Assembly (NCBI GenBank): GCA_964400875.1 | Contig: CAYNWK010000073.1 | Coordinates: 1 to 21,006 of the forward strand | Length of the DNA: 21,006 nt | Origin: CAYNWK01 sp964400875 | GTDB taxonomy: Bacteria > Chloroflexota > Anaerolineae > Anaerolineales > UBA4823 | Direction: 5' to 3' | Program-made: the position numbers and the translations under genes | The notes under the pieces: generated by a model | Told to the model about the DNA's origin: nothing | Seen by the model: only the letters and a program-made list of their open reading frames with translations | The model's database searches: none | Part shown: in pieces, positions 1 to 7,620 of the stretch | Numbering within the stretch: the first letter of the stretch is position 1 | Layout of the letters: each line of letters begins with the position of its first letter

Positions 1-1
1 T

Positions 2-856
2 AAGAAGACGGCACGCTGGATCCGCGATCATGCCCAGGGCAGCAGCGCATACGCCACCGATATCAGCGGTGGGATCGCGCTGCTTTCGGTCCAGGGGCCT
101 CGCGCGCGCGATTACCTGCAGACTGTCGTCGAGGAGGTCGATTTCGAGCGCCTGCGTTTCTTCCGCTTCGCCTCCGGGCGCCTCGATGACAGCGAAGTGC
201 TGGTCAGCCGATCGGGCTACACCGGTGAAATCGGCTACGAACTGTACATCCCGGCGGAGGAAGCCGCACCAATCTGGGATAAGATCATCAAGACGGGCGC
301 CGGGTTCGGATTGCGCCCTTACGGCGTCGCCGCCATGCAGAGCCTGCGCATCGAAAAAGCTTTTCCCCTTTACGGTCCCGACATTGACGAGAACCGCACG
401 CCGTTCCACGTGGGGTTGCATGAGTGGATCCGCTTCGACAAGCGCGAGTTCATCGGGCGCGAGGCCCTGCTGCAGGTGCAGGAGGGTGGACTGGAATATC
501 GCTGGACGGGTATGGTGCTGGACAGCGAGATCCCGGCAAGCAACGGAGACCGGATCTACAGCATCGCAGACATCGCTACCACCCGGGAGAAGATGTTCAC
601 CGGCAGCGAAGCCGGCGATTATTTCGACACCGAGCAGCCCGGACGGGAGGAAGTCGGCTTCATCACCTCCAGTGCGAAGGGGCACACCGTCGGCAAGATG
701 TTGGCCCTGGGCGACGTGCGCACCACGCACACTTATCCCGGGGCGCGTTTGCTGGTGCGGGTCAACGACCGGCCAGTCCTTGCCACGGTCACCGCCACGC
801 CGTTCTTCGATCCTGAAGGCATCCGCATGCGCTCCACCGGGCCGCGCAAGGTTTAG
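2..856 (+). CDS. GcvT-fold aminomethyltransferase (5' truncated)
   Basis: The frame is open from base 2 to the TAG at 854-856, so the start lies outside the window and about 284 C-terminal residues are visible. The stretch SRSGYTGEIGYELYIP is the classic GcvT-family segment, followed by SLRIEKAFPLYGPDIDENRTP and GREALL, all typical of folate-binding aminomethyltransferases (GcvT, DmdA and the C-terminal halves of sarcosine and dimethylglycine dehydrogenases). The family transfers a one-carbon unit from an amine or sulfonium donor to tetrahydrofolate in the cytoplasm. The gene is followed after 58 bases by a sarcosine-oxidase-like gene on the same strand, which suggests a role in demethylating methylated glycines rather than in the glycine cleavage system. 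I see no other cleavage-system gene (gcvH, gcvP) here. DmdA-like demethylase activity cannot be excluded from this fragment. Confidence 0.85.
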   Translation, partial: KKTARWIRDHAQGSSAYATDISGGIALLSVQGPRARDYLQTVVEEVDFERLRFFRFASGRLDDSEVLVSRSGYTGEIGYELYIPAEEAAPIWDKIIKTGAGFGLRPYGVAAMQSLRIEKAFPLYGPDIDENRTPFHVGLHEWIRFDKREFIGREALLQVQEGGLEYRWTGMVLDSEIPASNGDRIYSIADIATTREKMFTGSEAGDYFDTEQPGREEVGFITSSAKGHTVGKMLALGDVRTTHTYPGARLLVRVNDRPVLATVTATPFFDPEGIRMRSTGPRKV

Positions 857-861
857 TCGAG

Positions 862-918
862 ATGGACCCTTCACAGATTTACCCACAACCGCTACGCGGG
901 GATTGGCAGCCAACATGA
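862..918 (+). CDS. possible 18-aa leader ORF overlapping the oxidase start
   Basis: ATG at 862 opens an 18-codon frame (MDPSQIYPQPLRGDWQPT) whose TGA (916-918) overlaps the ATG of the next gene (915-917) as ATGA. Such an overlap usually marks translational coupling. The downstream gene has only a weak purine-rich run near 898-902, too far for a standard ribosome binding site, so re-initiation from this frame would make sense. It has no strong binding site of its own (only a short GAG before the ATG). It may equally be a chance ORF. Confidence 0.25.
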   Translation: MDPSQIYPQPLRGDWQPT

Positions 919-2387
919 TCGGTTATTCCAAGCATTTCAACGTGATCGTCGCCGGTGTGGGGGGCATGGGCAGCGCGACCTGTTACCAGCTCGCCAAGCG
1001 CGGCCAGCGCGTACTTGGTCTGGAGCGTTTCGACATCCCCAACGACCTGGGGTCTTCTCACGGGTACACGCGCATCATCCGGCTGGCCTATTACGAGCAT
1101 CCTTCGTACGTTATGCTGCTCAAACGAGCTTACGAGCTGTGGGACGAGATCGAGAGGCGCACCAACGAACAGATCCTCTACCGGGTCGGCTCGATCGACG
1201 CCGGTCCGGCCGACAGCTGGGTATTCAAAGGCTCGTTGCAGTCCTGCATCGAGCACGATCTGCCCCACGAGGTCTACACCGGCCTGGAGCTGTCCGAACG
1301 CTTCCCCGGCTACCAGTTCCCCCACGAACTGCTGGCGCTGTACCAGCCCGATGGCGGCTTCCTGCTGCCCGAGCGCAGCATCGTGGCTTACGCTAACGCG
1401 GCCATGGCGGTGGGCGCCGAGATCCACGGGCGCGAGCAGGTGTTCGAATGGCAGCCCATGGGCGAGGGGGTGCGGGTGGTGACCGACCGGGCGGAGTACA
1501 CCGCCGACCGGCTGGTGATCACTGCCGGTTCCTGGGATTCGACATTGCTGCCCTTCCTGGATGGGCTGGCGGTGCCGGAACGACAGGTTTTAGCCTGGCT
1601 GCAGCCCGAACGCCCGGAATACTTCACCCCGGAAAACTTCCCGGTCTTCAACGTGCTGGTTGACGAAGGGCGCTTCTACGGTTTCCCCGTTTACGCCGTG
1701 CCGGGGTTCAAGTTCGGTAAGTACCACCATTTCGAGGAACAAGGTCCCCCGGAAAGCCTGCACCATGAGAGCACCTGGGAGGATGAGGAGATGCTGCGCG
1801 AGTTTGCGGCCCGCTACTTCCCCATGGGCGCCGGTCCGACGATGACGCTCAAGTCTTGCATGTTCACCAACTCGCCGGACAATCACTTCATCATCGATCT
1901 GCACCCGGAATACCCCCAGGTATCCTTTGCCGCCGGCTTCTCCGGACACGGCTATAAGTTCGCCAGCGTGATTGGCGAGATCATGGCCGACCTGGCGCAG
2001 CGGCTCGAAAGCCGCCACGATATCCGCTTGTTCAGCCTGGAGCGCTTCCAGGGCGTCCCGTTCCGCGAGCGGGGCCGCGGCAACCTGCTGCGCGCCGCCG
2101 GGCCGTTCGCACAAGGCAGGTTTTCAAACCGGCCGGGCGGGGTTGGCCGCCGAATTCCTTGGAGGACGCCGCGCCGAGTTGATTACGGACGGCAGGGTGC
2201 CCGGCTGTCGGCGGGCAGGGCGAGCTATGCGAACCAGCCGCGCCGCTCCCACCCCCTGGAACGACGCGCCTTCCACCCGTCTCAATTCGAGCAAAGCGGG
2301 AACCGACGAGAGGAGCAGATGTACTGGCTCGATTCCACCGACCCGCGCTATTGGCAGGTCGAGGACGTCAAGCCGTTTTGGTCCTGA
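915..2387 (+). CDS. SolA/monomeric sarcosine oxidase-like FAD oxidoreductase with odd C-terminal tail
   Basis: ATG at 915 gives a 490-residue frame. Residues 1 to about 378 match the DAO fold of monomeric sarcosine oxidase and N-methyl-L-tryptophan oxidase: an N-terminal dinucleotide motif (VAGVGGMGS), GSSHGYTRIIR, LVITAGSW, and near the C-terminus GFSGHGYKFASVIGEI. Cys315, in the context LKSCMFTNSPDNHF, matches the cysteine that binds FAD covalently in this family. The reaction is oxidative N-demethylation of a secondary or tertiary amine (sarcosine or similar) to formaldehyde and amine, with O2 as usual acceptor. The family normally ends around 372-390 residues. Here the frame runs on for about 110 arginine- and proline-rich residues that look like untranslated GC-rich DNA read through, so a lost stop, a frameshift, or an unusual extension is possible. 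Substrate specificity is not visible from sequence. Confidence 0.88.
   Translation: MIGYSKHFNVIVAGVGGMGSATCYQLAKRGQRVLGLERFDIPNDLGSSHGYTRIIRLAYYEHPSYVMLLKRAYELWDEIERRTNEQILYRVGSIDAGPADSWVFKGSLQSCIEHDLPHEVYTGLELSERFPGYQFPHELLALYQPDGGFLLPERSIVAYANAAMAVGAEIHGREQVFEWQPMGEGVRVVTDRAEYTADRLVITAGSWDSTLLPFLDGLAVPERQVLAWLQPERPEYFTPENFPVFNVLVDEGRFYGFPVYAVPGFKFGKYHHFEEQGPPESLHHESTWEDEEMLREFAARYFPMGAGPTMTLKSCMFTNSPDNHFIIDLHPEYPQVSFAAGFSGHGYKFASVIGEIMADLAQRLESRHDIRLFSLERFQGVPFRERGRGNLLRAAGPFAQGRFSNRPGGVGRRIPWRTPRRVDYGRQGARLSAGRASYANQPRRSHPLERRAFHPSQFEQSGNRREEQMYWLDSTDPRYWQVEDVKPFWS
2319..2387 (+). CDS. possible 22-aa microprotein in the tail of the oxidase frame
   Basis: Within the oxidase frame an ATG at 2319 follows a purine-rich GAGAGGAG sequence (about 2308-2315) and opens a 22-codon frame beginning MYWLDSTDPRYWQVED and ending PFWS before the TGA. 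The residue make-up (three Trp, two Tyr, several acidic residues) is quite unlike the arginine-rich tail just before it, which hints that this short stretch is, or once was, translated on its own or as the remnant of a larger gene. The ribosome binding site is rather close to the ATG. I do not recognise the peptide. Confidence 0.3.
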   Translation: MYWLDSTDPRYWQVEDVKPFWS

Positions 2388-2398
2388 AATAATTTAAG

Positions 2399-2437
2399 GG
2401 AGTGTTTCTGGCGGGCTTCTACCGCCAGAAACACTCC
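2399..2437 (+). promoter_or_regulatory. perfect 16-bp hairpin upstream of the dimethylglycine dehydrogenase-like gene
   Basis: Left arm GGAGTGTTTCTGGCGG (2399-2414), loop GCTTCTA (2415-2421), right arm CCGCCAGAAACACTCC (2422-2437), with no mismatch. It ends 13 bases before the AAGGAGG ribosome binding site (2451-2457) of the next gene. No T-run follows, so it does not look like an intrinsic terminator. It could stabilise an mRNA end after processing, or be a copy of a dispersed palindromic repeat. Confidence 0.7.
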
Positions 2438-2461
2438 TACCCTCATAGTGAAGGAGGTTGC

Positions 2462-4900
2462 GTGCATAATAAAGCCCGTCTGGTGATCATTGGTTCCGGG
2501 ATCGTCGGAGCCAGCGCCGCATACCACCTCGCTCAGCTGGGTTGGAAGGACATCCTGGTGCTCGACCAGGGACCTTTATTCGATACCGGCGGTTCGACCT
2601 CCCACGCCCCCGGGCTGGTCTTCCAGACCAATTCTTCGAAGATGATGACCGGGTTCGCTCAGTACACCGTCGAGCTGCTCAACGAGCTGGAATACGAAGG
2701 GCAGCCCTGCTTCTACCCGGTAGGCGGCATCGAAGTGGCTTACACTCCGGAGCGCTGGGAGGATCTCAAACGCAAGCACGGTTGGGCCCAGTCTTACGGC
2801 CTGGAATCGGCGCTGCTCAGCCCAGCGGAAGTTCAAGAGCACATCCCCCTGCTCGACCCGCAGGTGATCCACGGCGGTTATTACGTGCCCTCCGACGGCG
2901 ACGCCGTGGCGGTAGCGGCGGTGGCGGCGATGGCAGCCTTCGCTGAAGACAAAGGCGCGGCTAATTTCCAAGGGCAGGTCCAGGTGAGCGATATCGAGGT
3001 CCGCGATGGCCGCGTACGGGCCGTGAACACCGACCGCGGCCGCGTGGAAACCGAGCAGGTCTTGCTGTGCACCAATATCTGGGCTCCGGTTCTGGCGGAG
3101 AAAGTCGGGTTGGAGATCCCCTTGATGGCGGTCGAGCACCAGTACCTGATCTCTGAGCCGCTGCCTGAGCTGTCCGGTGAAACCCGCGCCATCGTGCACC
3201 CGATCTTGCGGCACCAGGATTTCTCCATGTACTTCCGCCAGCACGCTGAAGCTTACGGCATCGGTTCTTACAAGCACGAGCCGCTGCTGGTTGACCCGCA
3301 CGAGCTGGGCAAGACCGCCACCCGGCCCTTCACCCCCGAGCATTTCGACGTTGCTCACCGGGCGGCGAACGAGCTGCTGCCCAGCCTCAAAGGGGTAGAG
3401 TTCCCGCAGAAGTTCAACGGCATGTTCGCCTTCACCGCCGATGGCATGCCCATCATGGGACCGGCCTCCCAGGCTCAAGGTCTGTGGGTCGCCGTTGGGG
3501 TGTGGGTGACCCACGCGGGCGGGGTGGGCCGCAGTATCGCCCGCTGGATGGACAGTGGGGCGCCCGGCGAGGACCTGCACGAAGCCGATATCAGCCGCTT
3601 TCACCCTCACGTGTTCACCAGGGCTTACATCCAGGCGCGCTGTGCGCAGCAATATCGTGAAGTGTACGACATCATCCATCCGCTTCAGCAAATGGAACAC
3701 CCCCGCAACCTGCGGCTGAGCCCGTTCCAGGCCCGATTGGAGGCGCTGAAGGGCGAGTTCTTCGAGAGCAGTGGTTGGGAGCGCCCGCAGTGGTACAACG
3801 CCAACCGTAATTTGTTGGGAGAATTTGGCAGGGACGTGCCGGAGCGATCGGGCTGGGAGGCGCGCTATTGGTCGCCCATCCAGGGGGCCGAACACCTGGC
3901 GACGCGCCAGCACGTGGCGCTGTTCGAACTGAGCGCCTTCACCAAGATCGAAGTCTCGGGACGAGGCGCGCTGGGCTACCTGGAGCATATGGCGGCCAAC
4001 CGCATCGACCAGCCGGTGGGCAAGGTGGTCTACACTTCTTTCCTGGACCAGACCGGCGGGATCAAGTGCGACCTGACCGTCACTCGGCTGGAGGCGGACC
4101 ACTTTTTGGTGCTGACCGGCGGAGGCATGGGCAGGCACGACCTGGCCTGGATGCGGCGCTGGGCGCCGGAAGACGGCTCCGTGCAGCTGCGCGACGTCTC
4201 TTCGGAGTACTGCACGCTGGGATTGTGGGGCCCCGATGCCCGGCGGGCGTTGGAGGGCGTCTGCGAAGAGGACATCTCGAACGAGGCGTTTCCGTATTAC
4301 ACTGCCCAAAACCTGAAGGTCGAAACCGTCCCGGCGCTGACGCTGCGCGTCTCGTACGCCGGCGAGCTGGGCTGGGAGATCTATGCGCCCAGCGAGTTCG
4401 GCCGCCATTTGTGGGATGTGCTGTGGGAGGCGGCCCAGCCTTACGGCGTGATCGCCGCTGGCGGCGGGGCTTTCGATTCCTTGCGCCTGGAGAAGGGCTA
4501 CCGCCTGTGGGGTGCCGACATCCATACCGATTACAATCCCTATGAGGCCGGGCTGGGATGGGCCGTGCGCCCGGATAAGGGCGATTTCATCGGCCGCGAA
4601 GCGCTGCTGCGCGCCCGGGAGCAGGAGCTGCAGCGCAAGCTGTGCTGCATGACCCTGGATGAGGCGGGCGGTATGGCCCTGGGCAAAGAGCCTATCCTGG
4701 ACGGCGAACGGGTGCTCGGCTACGTGACCAGCGCCAACTACGGCTACAGCGTTGGCAAGCACATCGTTTACGGGTACCTGCCGGCGGATTATGCCAGCCC
4801 GGAGACGCCCGTCCTGGTTGAATATTTCGGGCGCCGTCAGCCGGCTACCGTGACCCGCGAGCCGCTGTACGATCCGGAGAATGCCAAGTTAAAAGCGTAG
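2462..4900 (+). CDS. dimethylglycine/sarcosine dehydrogenase-like FAD oxidoreductase fused to GcvT domain
   Basis: I choose the GTG at 2462 as start (812 aa): AAGGAGG at 2451-2457 lies 4 bases upstream and the Rossmann motif GSGIVG begins at residue 11. An upstream ATG at 2402 would place the hairpin arms inside the coding region. The order is a DAO-type FAD domain (about 5-370), the linker domain typical of this family, then GcvT and its C-terminal barrel (about 430-810; GELGWEIYAPSEFG, SLRLEKGYRLWGADI, GREALL). His48 in GGSTSHAPGL corresponds to the histidine that carries covalent FAD in dimethylglycine and sarcosine dehydrogenases. Family enzymes oxidise N-methyl groups of dimethylglycine or sarcosine and hand the one-carbon unit to tetrahydrofolate as methylene-THF. 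The length fits the family (about 800-850 aa). The electron acceptor is not encoded nearby: no electron-transfer flavoprotein genes are seen. Confidence 0.92.
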   Translation: MHNKARLVIIGSGIVGASAAYHLAQLGWKDILVLDQGPLFDTGGSTSHAPGLVFQTNSSKMMTGFAQYTVELLNELEYEGQPCFYPVGGIEVAYTPERWEDLKRKHGWAQSYGLESALLSPAEVQEHIPLLDPQVIHGGYYVPSDGDAVAVAAVAAMAAFAEDKGAANFQGQVQVSDIEVRDGRVRAVNTDRGRVETEQVLLCTNIWAPVLAEKVGLEIPLMAVEHQYLISEPLPELSGETRAIVHPILRHQDFSMYFRQHAEAYGIGSYKHEPLLVDPHELGKTATRPFTPEHFDVAHRAANELLPSLKGVEFPQKFNGMFAFTADGMPIMGPASQAQGLWVAVGVWVTHAGGVGRSIARWMDSGAPGEDLHEADISRFHPHVFTRAYIQARCAQQYREVYDIIHPLQQMEHPRNLRLSPFQARLEALKGEFFESSGWERPQWYNANRNLLGEFGRDVPERSGWEARYWSPIQGAEHLATRQHVALFELSAFTKIEVSGRGALGYLEHMAANRIDQPVGKVVYTSFLDQTGGIKCDLTVTRLEADHFLVLTGGGMGRHDLAWMRRWAPEDGSVQLRDVSSEYCTLGLWGPDARRALEGVCEEDISNEAFPYYTAQNLKVETVPALTLRVSYAGELGWEIYAPSEFGRHLWDVLWEAAQPYGVIAAGGGAFDSLRLEKGYRLWGADIHTDYNPYEAGLGWAVRPDKGDFIGREALLRAREQELQRKLCCMTLDEAGGMALGKEPILDGERVLGYVTSANYGYSVGKHIVYGYLPADYASPETPVLVEYFGRRQPATVTREPLYDPENAKLKA

Positions 4901-5043
4901 TACAAGCTTGCTCCGGTCGCTGGCGCACCTACGCATTGGCGGTCCGAAAGATTCGAGATGCGGCGAACCAATTCACCGCTTAAAAGAGCATAAAGTCCCT
5001 TTGGGCGACTGAACCAGAAAAGTAAACAAACGGAGGCAAACGG

Positions 5044-5346
5044 ATGGCTTCTTACCAGGTGCTTTACTGGCACACAATCCCCGTCCAGGTGCGCGCCCAG
5101 GATGAGAACGGGCGCGCCAGCAAAGAAATGCCCAAGCGTTTCATGGGAGCGGTGGAGAAAGCCTCGATGGAGGCCGGGCTGACTGACGATGACGCCTATT
5201 TGAACGTGTACCGGTGGGGCGAGCAGCAAGAGCGCGAAGGGTCTGCCGGAGAGGTAGCCGAGGCGGTAGTCGCCGAGCTGGACGCCGAGCAGCAAGAGAT
5301 CGACTGGAGACAGGCCGTCGCCGAACTGAAAGCGCAATCTGATTGA
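5044..5346 (+). CDS. 'virulence factor' family (PF13769-type) small protein
   Basis: A 100-residue soluble protein starting MASYQVLYWHTIPVQVRAQD, with GGAGG about 7 bases before the ATG. The opening YQVLYWHxIPxQVRA and the later PKRFMGAVEKASMEAGLTDDDAYL are what I associate with the short proteins annotated as Virulence_fact (PF13769); that assignment is from memory. The biochemical role is unknown to me and the family name is probably misleading here. The gene ends one base before the ASKHA/ferredoxin gene and heads the corrinoid operon, so a role in corrinoid-protein assembly, activation or methyl transfer is a reasonable guess from context only. No signal peptide, membrane segment or cysteine pair is seen; the C-terminal third is Glu/Ala-rich and likely helical. 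Confidence 0.75.
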   Translation: MASYQVLYWHTIPVQVRAQDENGRASKEMPKRFMGAVEKASMEAGLTDDDAYLNVYRWGEQQEREGSAGEVAEAVVAELDAEQQEIDWRQAVAELKAQSD

Positions 5347-5347
5347 C

Positions 5348-7363
5348 ATGACAGATCCGCTGGTGATCTTGATGCCCTCCGGGCGGCGCGGCCGGGTCAA
5401 CCCCGGACAATCGCTGCTGGAGAGCGCTCGCCAGATGGGCGTCGAGATCGAAAGCATCTGCGGAGGACGGCTGACCTGCGGCAAGTGCCGGGTGCTGGTC
5501 GAAACCGGCGAGTTTCAAAAGCACGGCATCCACTCCCGGGAAGAGAACCTGACTTCGCCCGATGCGGAGGAGCTCGCTTTACTCGAACGGATGGGCAAGC
5601 GCCAGGGCCGGTTATCCTGCGTGGCCTGCGTGCAGGGCGACGTCTTGATCACGGTGCCCGAGGAGAGCCTGGCGCACAAGCAGATCATCCGCAAGTCGGC
5701 GACCGAGCGGGTCATCGAGATCGACCCGGCGGTGCGCCAGGTGTACGTAGAGGTGGAGCCAGCCGAGTTGGGCGAGCACCGCGGCGATTGGGGCCGCGTG
5801 CAGGCCGCCCTGGCCGAGCAGTGGGACCTGCACGAAGTGCGCATCGACCTGCCGGCGCTGCGCGAGCTGCAGAAGACCCTGCGCAAGGGTGACTGGGCGA
5901 TCACGGTCACGCTCTGGCAGGATCAGGAGGTGATCGAGGTGCGCCCGGGCTACGCCGAGGGCGTCTATGGGCTGGCGGTGGACGTAGGCAGCACCACGGT
6001 GGCCGGGTACCTGTGCGACCTGCGCACGGGCGAGCTGCTGGCTACCGAGTCGCAAATGAACCCGCAAGTGTCCTTCGGCGAGGACCTGATGAGCCGGGTT
6101 TCGTACGCCATGACCCATCCCGAGGGGCTGGACAAGATGCACGCGGCGATCATCGATACCTTCAACCAGCTGGCGGCGCGCGCTGCCCGGGAGGCCCATC
6201 TGAACCCGCGCAAGATCCACGACGCCGTGGTGGTAGGCAACACGACCATGATGCACATCTTCCTGGGCATCGACCCGGTCGAGCTGGGCGGCGCGCCGTT
6301 TGCGCTGGCCAACCGCGACGCCGTGGACGTCAAAGCCCGCGAGCTGGGGCTGCGCCTGCACCCGGGCGCCTACCTGCACGTCCTGCCTGCCCAGGCCGGG
6401 CACGTGGGCGCGGACAACGTCGGCGTGCTGCTGGCCGAAGACCCTTTTAACGCTGAAGAGCTCTCCCTGATCGTGGACGTTGGCACCAACGCCGAGATCG
6501 ACCTGGGCAACCGCGAGTGGGCCCTCAGCGCCTCAAGCCCGACCGGCCCTGCCTTCGAAGGCGGGCAGATCTCGTGCGGGATGCGGGCTGCGCCCGGCGC
6601 CATCGAGCGGGTACGCATCGACCCGGACAGCTACGCAGCGCGCTACCGGGTGATCGGCGAAGAACGCTGGTCGGATGAGTGCGCTTTCGGGCCGGACGCG
6701 CCTGCGGATCAGCAGCCGCGCCACCTGGCGGCCGGGATCTGCGGCTCGGGCATCATCGAGGTGGTGGCCGAGATGTTCCTGGCAGGCCTGATCGGCGCGG
6801 ACGGCCGCTTCAACCCGTCGATCGAACACGAGCGGGTCCGGTGGGATGGACGTAAAGGCGCTTACATGGTCGCCGCCGCCGAGCAGACTGTGAACGGCGA
6901 GCCGCTGTGGGTGACCCAGGACGACGTACGCAACGTACAGCTGGCCAAGGCCGCCCTGTACGCCGGGGCTAAGCTGCTGATGAACCGGGCCGGCGTGGAC
7001 CACGTCGACCGCGTGCTGCTGGCGGGGGCGTTCGGCAGCTACATCGACCCAAAATACGCCATGATCCTGGGGCTGATCCCGGACTGCGATTTAGCGGTGG
7101 TATCCGCGGTGGGCAACGCGGCCGGCGACGGCGCCCGCATTGCGCTGTTGAACCGCCACAAACGGGCCCAGGCCCAGGAGATCGCCTACCAGGTGCACTA
7201 TATCGAGACCGCCGTGGATCCCGACTTCCAGGCCGAGTTCGTCGGGGCGATGCATTTGCCCCACCAGAGCGATGCTTACCCGCACCTGGAAGAAATCCTG
7301 GCGGGTATTCCGGAGGTCGCAGCCCCCAAGCGCGAGCGCAAGTACCGGCGAGTCAGAGAATAA
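5348..7363 (+). CDS. 2Fe-2S ferredoxin/ASKHA corrinoid-activating protein (RACo/RamA-like, DUF4445)
   Basis: 671 residues. The N-terminus is a plant-type ferredoxin: Cys38, Cys44 and Cys47 (CGGRLTCGKC) and Cys91 are the expected 2Fe-2S ligands. A middle linker domain follows, then from about residue 205 an ASKHA-type domain with the phosphate-binding motif AVDVGSTTVAGYL, and further DUF4445 landmarks such as VVVGNTTMMHIFLG, VDVGTNAEI, CGSGIIEVVAEM and LAGAFGSYI. Known relatives reductively reactivate Co(II) corrinoid proteins using ATP. It lies between the 'virulence factor' gene (one base upstream) and the corrinoid protein gene, its likely client. The last 17 codons and the following spacer have a diverged second copy on the far side of the assembly gap. 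Function is assigned with high confidence; the exact client is inferred. Confidence 0.93.
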   Translation: MTDPLVILMPSGRRGRVNPGQSLLESARQMGVEIESICGGRLTCGKCRVLVETGEFQKHGIHSREENLTSPDAEELALLERMGKRQGRLSCVACVQGDVLITVPEESLAHKQIIRKSATERVIEIDPAVRQVYVEVEPAELGEHRGDWGRVQAALAEQWDLHEVRIDLPALRELQKTLRKGDWAITVTLWQDQEVIEVRPGYAEGVYGLAVDVGSTTVAGYLCDLRTGELLATESQMNPQVSFGEDLMSRVSYAMTHPEGLDKMHAAIIDTFNQLAARAAREAHLNPRKIHDAVVVGNTTMMHIFLGIDPVELGGAPFALANRDAVDVKARELGLRLHPGAYLHVLPAQAGHVGADNVGVLLAEDPFNAEELSLIVDVGTNAEIDLGNREWALSASSPTGPAFEGGQISCGMRAAPGAIERVRIDPDSYAARYRVIGEERWSDECAFGPDAPADQQPRHLAAGICGSGIIEVVAEMFLAGLIGADGRFNPSIEHERVRWDGRKGAYMVAAAEQTVNGEPLWVTQDDVRNVQLAKAALYAGAKLLMNRAGVDHVDRVLLAGAFGSYIDPKYAMILGLIPDCDLAVVSAVGNAAGDGARIALLNRHKRAQAQEIAYQVHYIETAVDPDFQAEFVGAMHLPHQSDAYPHLEEILAGIPEVAAPKRERKYRRVRE

Positions 7364-7617
7364 TAGGAGGCGTTCGGGCAGGCGCAGCCCGGGCAGCGCC
7401 GGCCCCCACGCCCCGTCATGCGCGAATGGAGAGAGTCAAAAGAGAATGGAGAGATATNNNNNNNNNNTTTCGGGTGGTCGCCGCCCCCACGCGCTCGCTC
7501 AAGTACCGGGGGGACATATAATACCGGCGGGTTTCGGGCTGGCGCCGCCGGGGCTGGGCCTCCCCTAACGCCCAGTCTTCCGCGAATGGAGAGAGTCATA
7601 AGAGAATGGAGAGATAG
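7322..7617 (+). repeat. imperfect tandem duplication (~160-bp offset) spanning the assembly gap
   Basis: The segment 7322-7457 (end of the ASKHA gene plus spacer) recurs in diverged form at about 7483-7617. Shared blocks are GCCCCCA (7322/7483), AAGTACCGG (7340/7501) and, best conserved, the last 35 or so bases with GAATGGAGAGA at 7424, 7444, 7584 and 7604. Read in frame, the second copy gives VAAPTRSLKYRGDI-stop against VAAPKRERKYRRVRE-stop in the first, so it preserves the C-terminal codons and a stop of an ASKHA protein. Its final GGAGAG serves as ribosome binding site of the corrinoid gene. It is either a real partial duplication or the ends of two contigs of different strains joined by the scaffolder. 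Confidence 0.8.
7458..7467. other. assembly gap (10 N)
   Basis: Ten unresolved bases. They fall directly after one copy of the repeated spacer and before a second copy of the same locus, so gap size and the sequence across it should not be trusted. Confidence 0.99.
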
Positions 7618-7620
7618 ATT

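Noticed and set aside
2576..4762. 728-codon open frame on the minus strand
   Set aside because: It lies wholly opposite the dimethylglycine dehydrogenase-like gene, has no recognisable motifs, and is explained by high GC depleting stops in the antisense frame.
4901..5043. Possible folate or glycine riboswitch before the 'virulence factor' gene
   Set aside because: Only a weak short stem around 4994-5010 is visible; no recognisable riboswitch core.
5612..6403. 263-codon minus-strand frame
   Set aside because: Antisense shadow of the ASKHA gene; His/Gln/Arg-rich composition without domain signatures.
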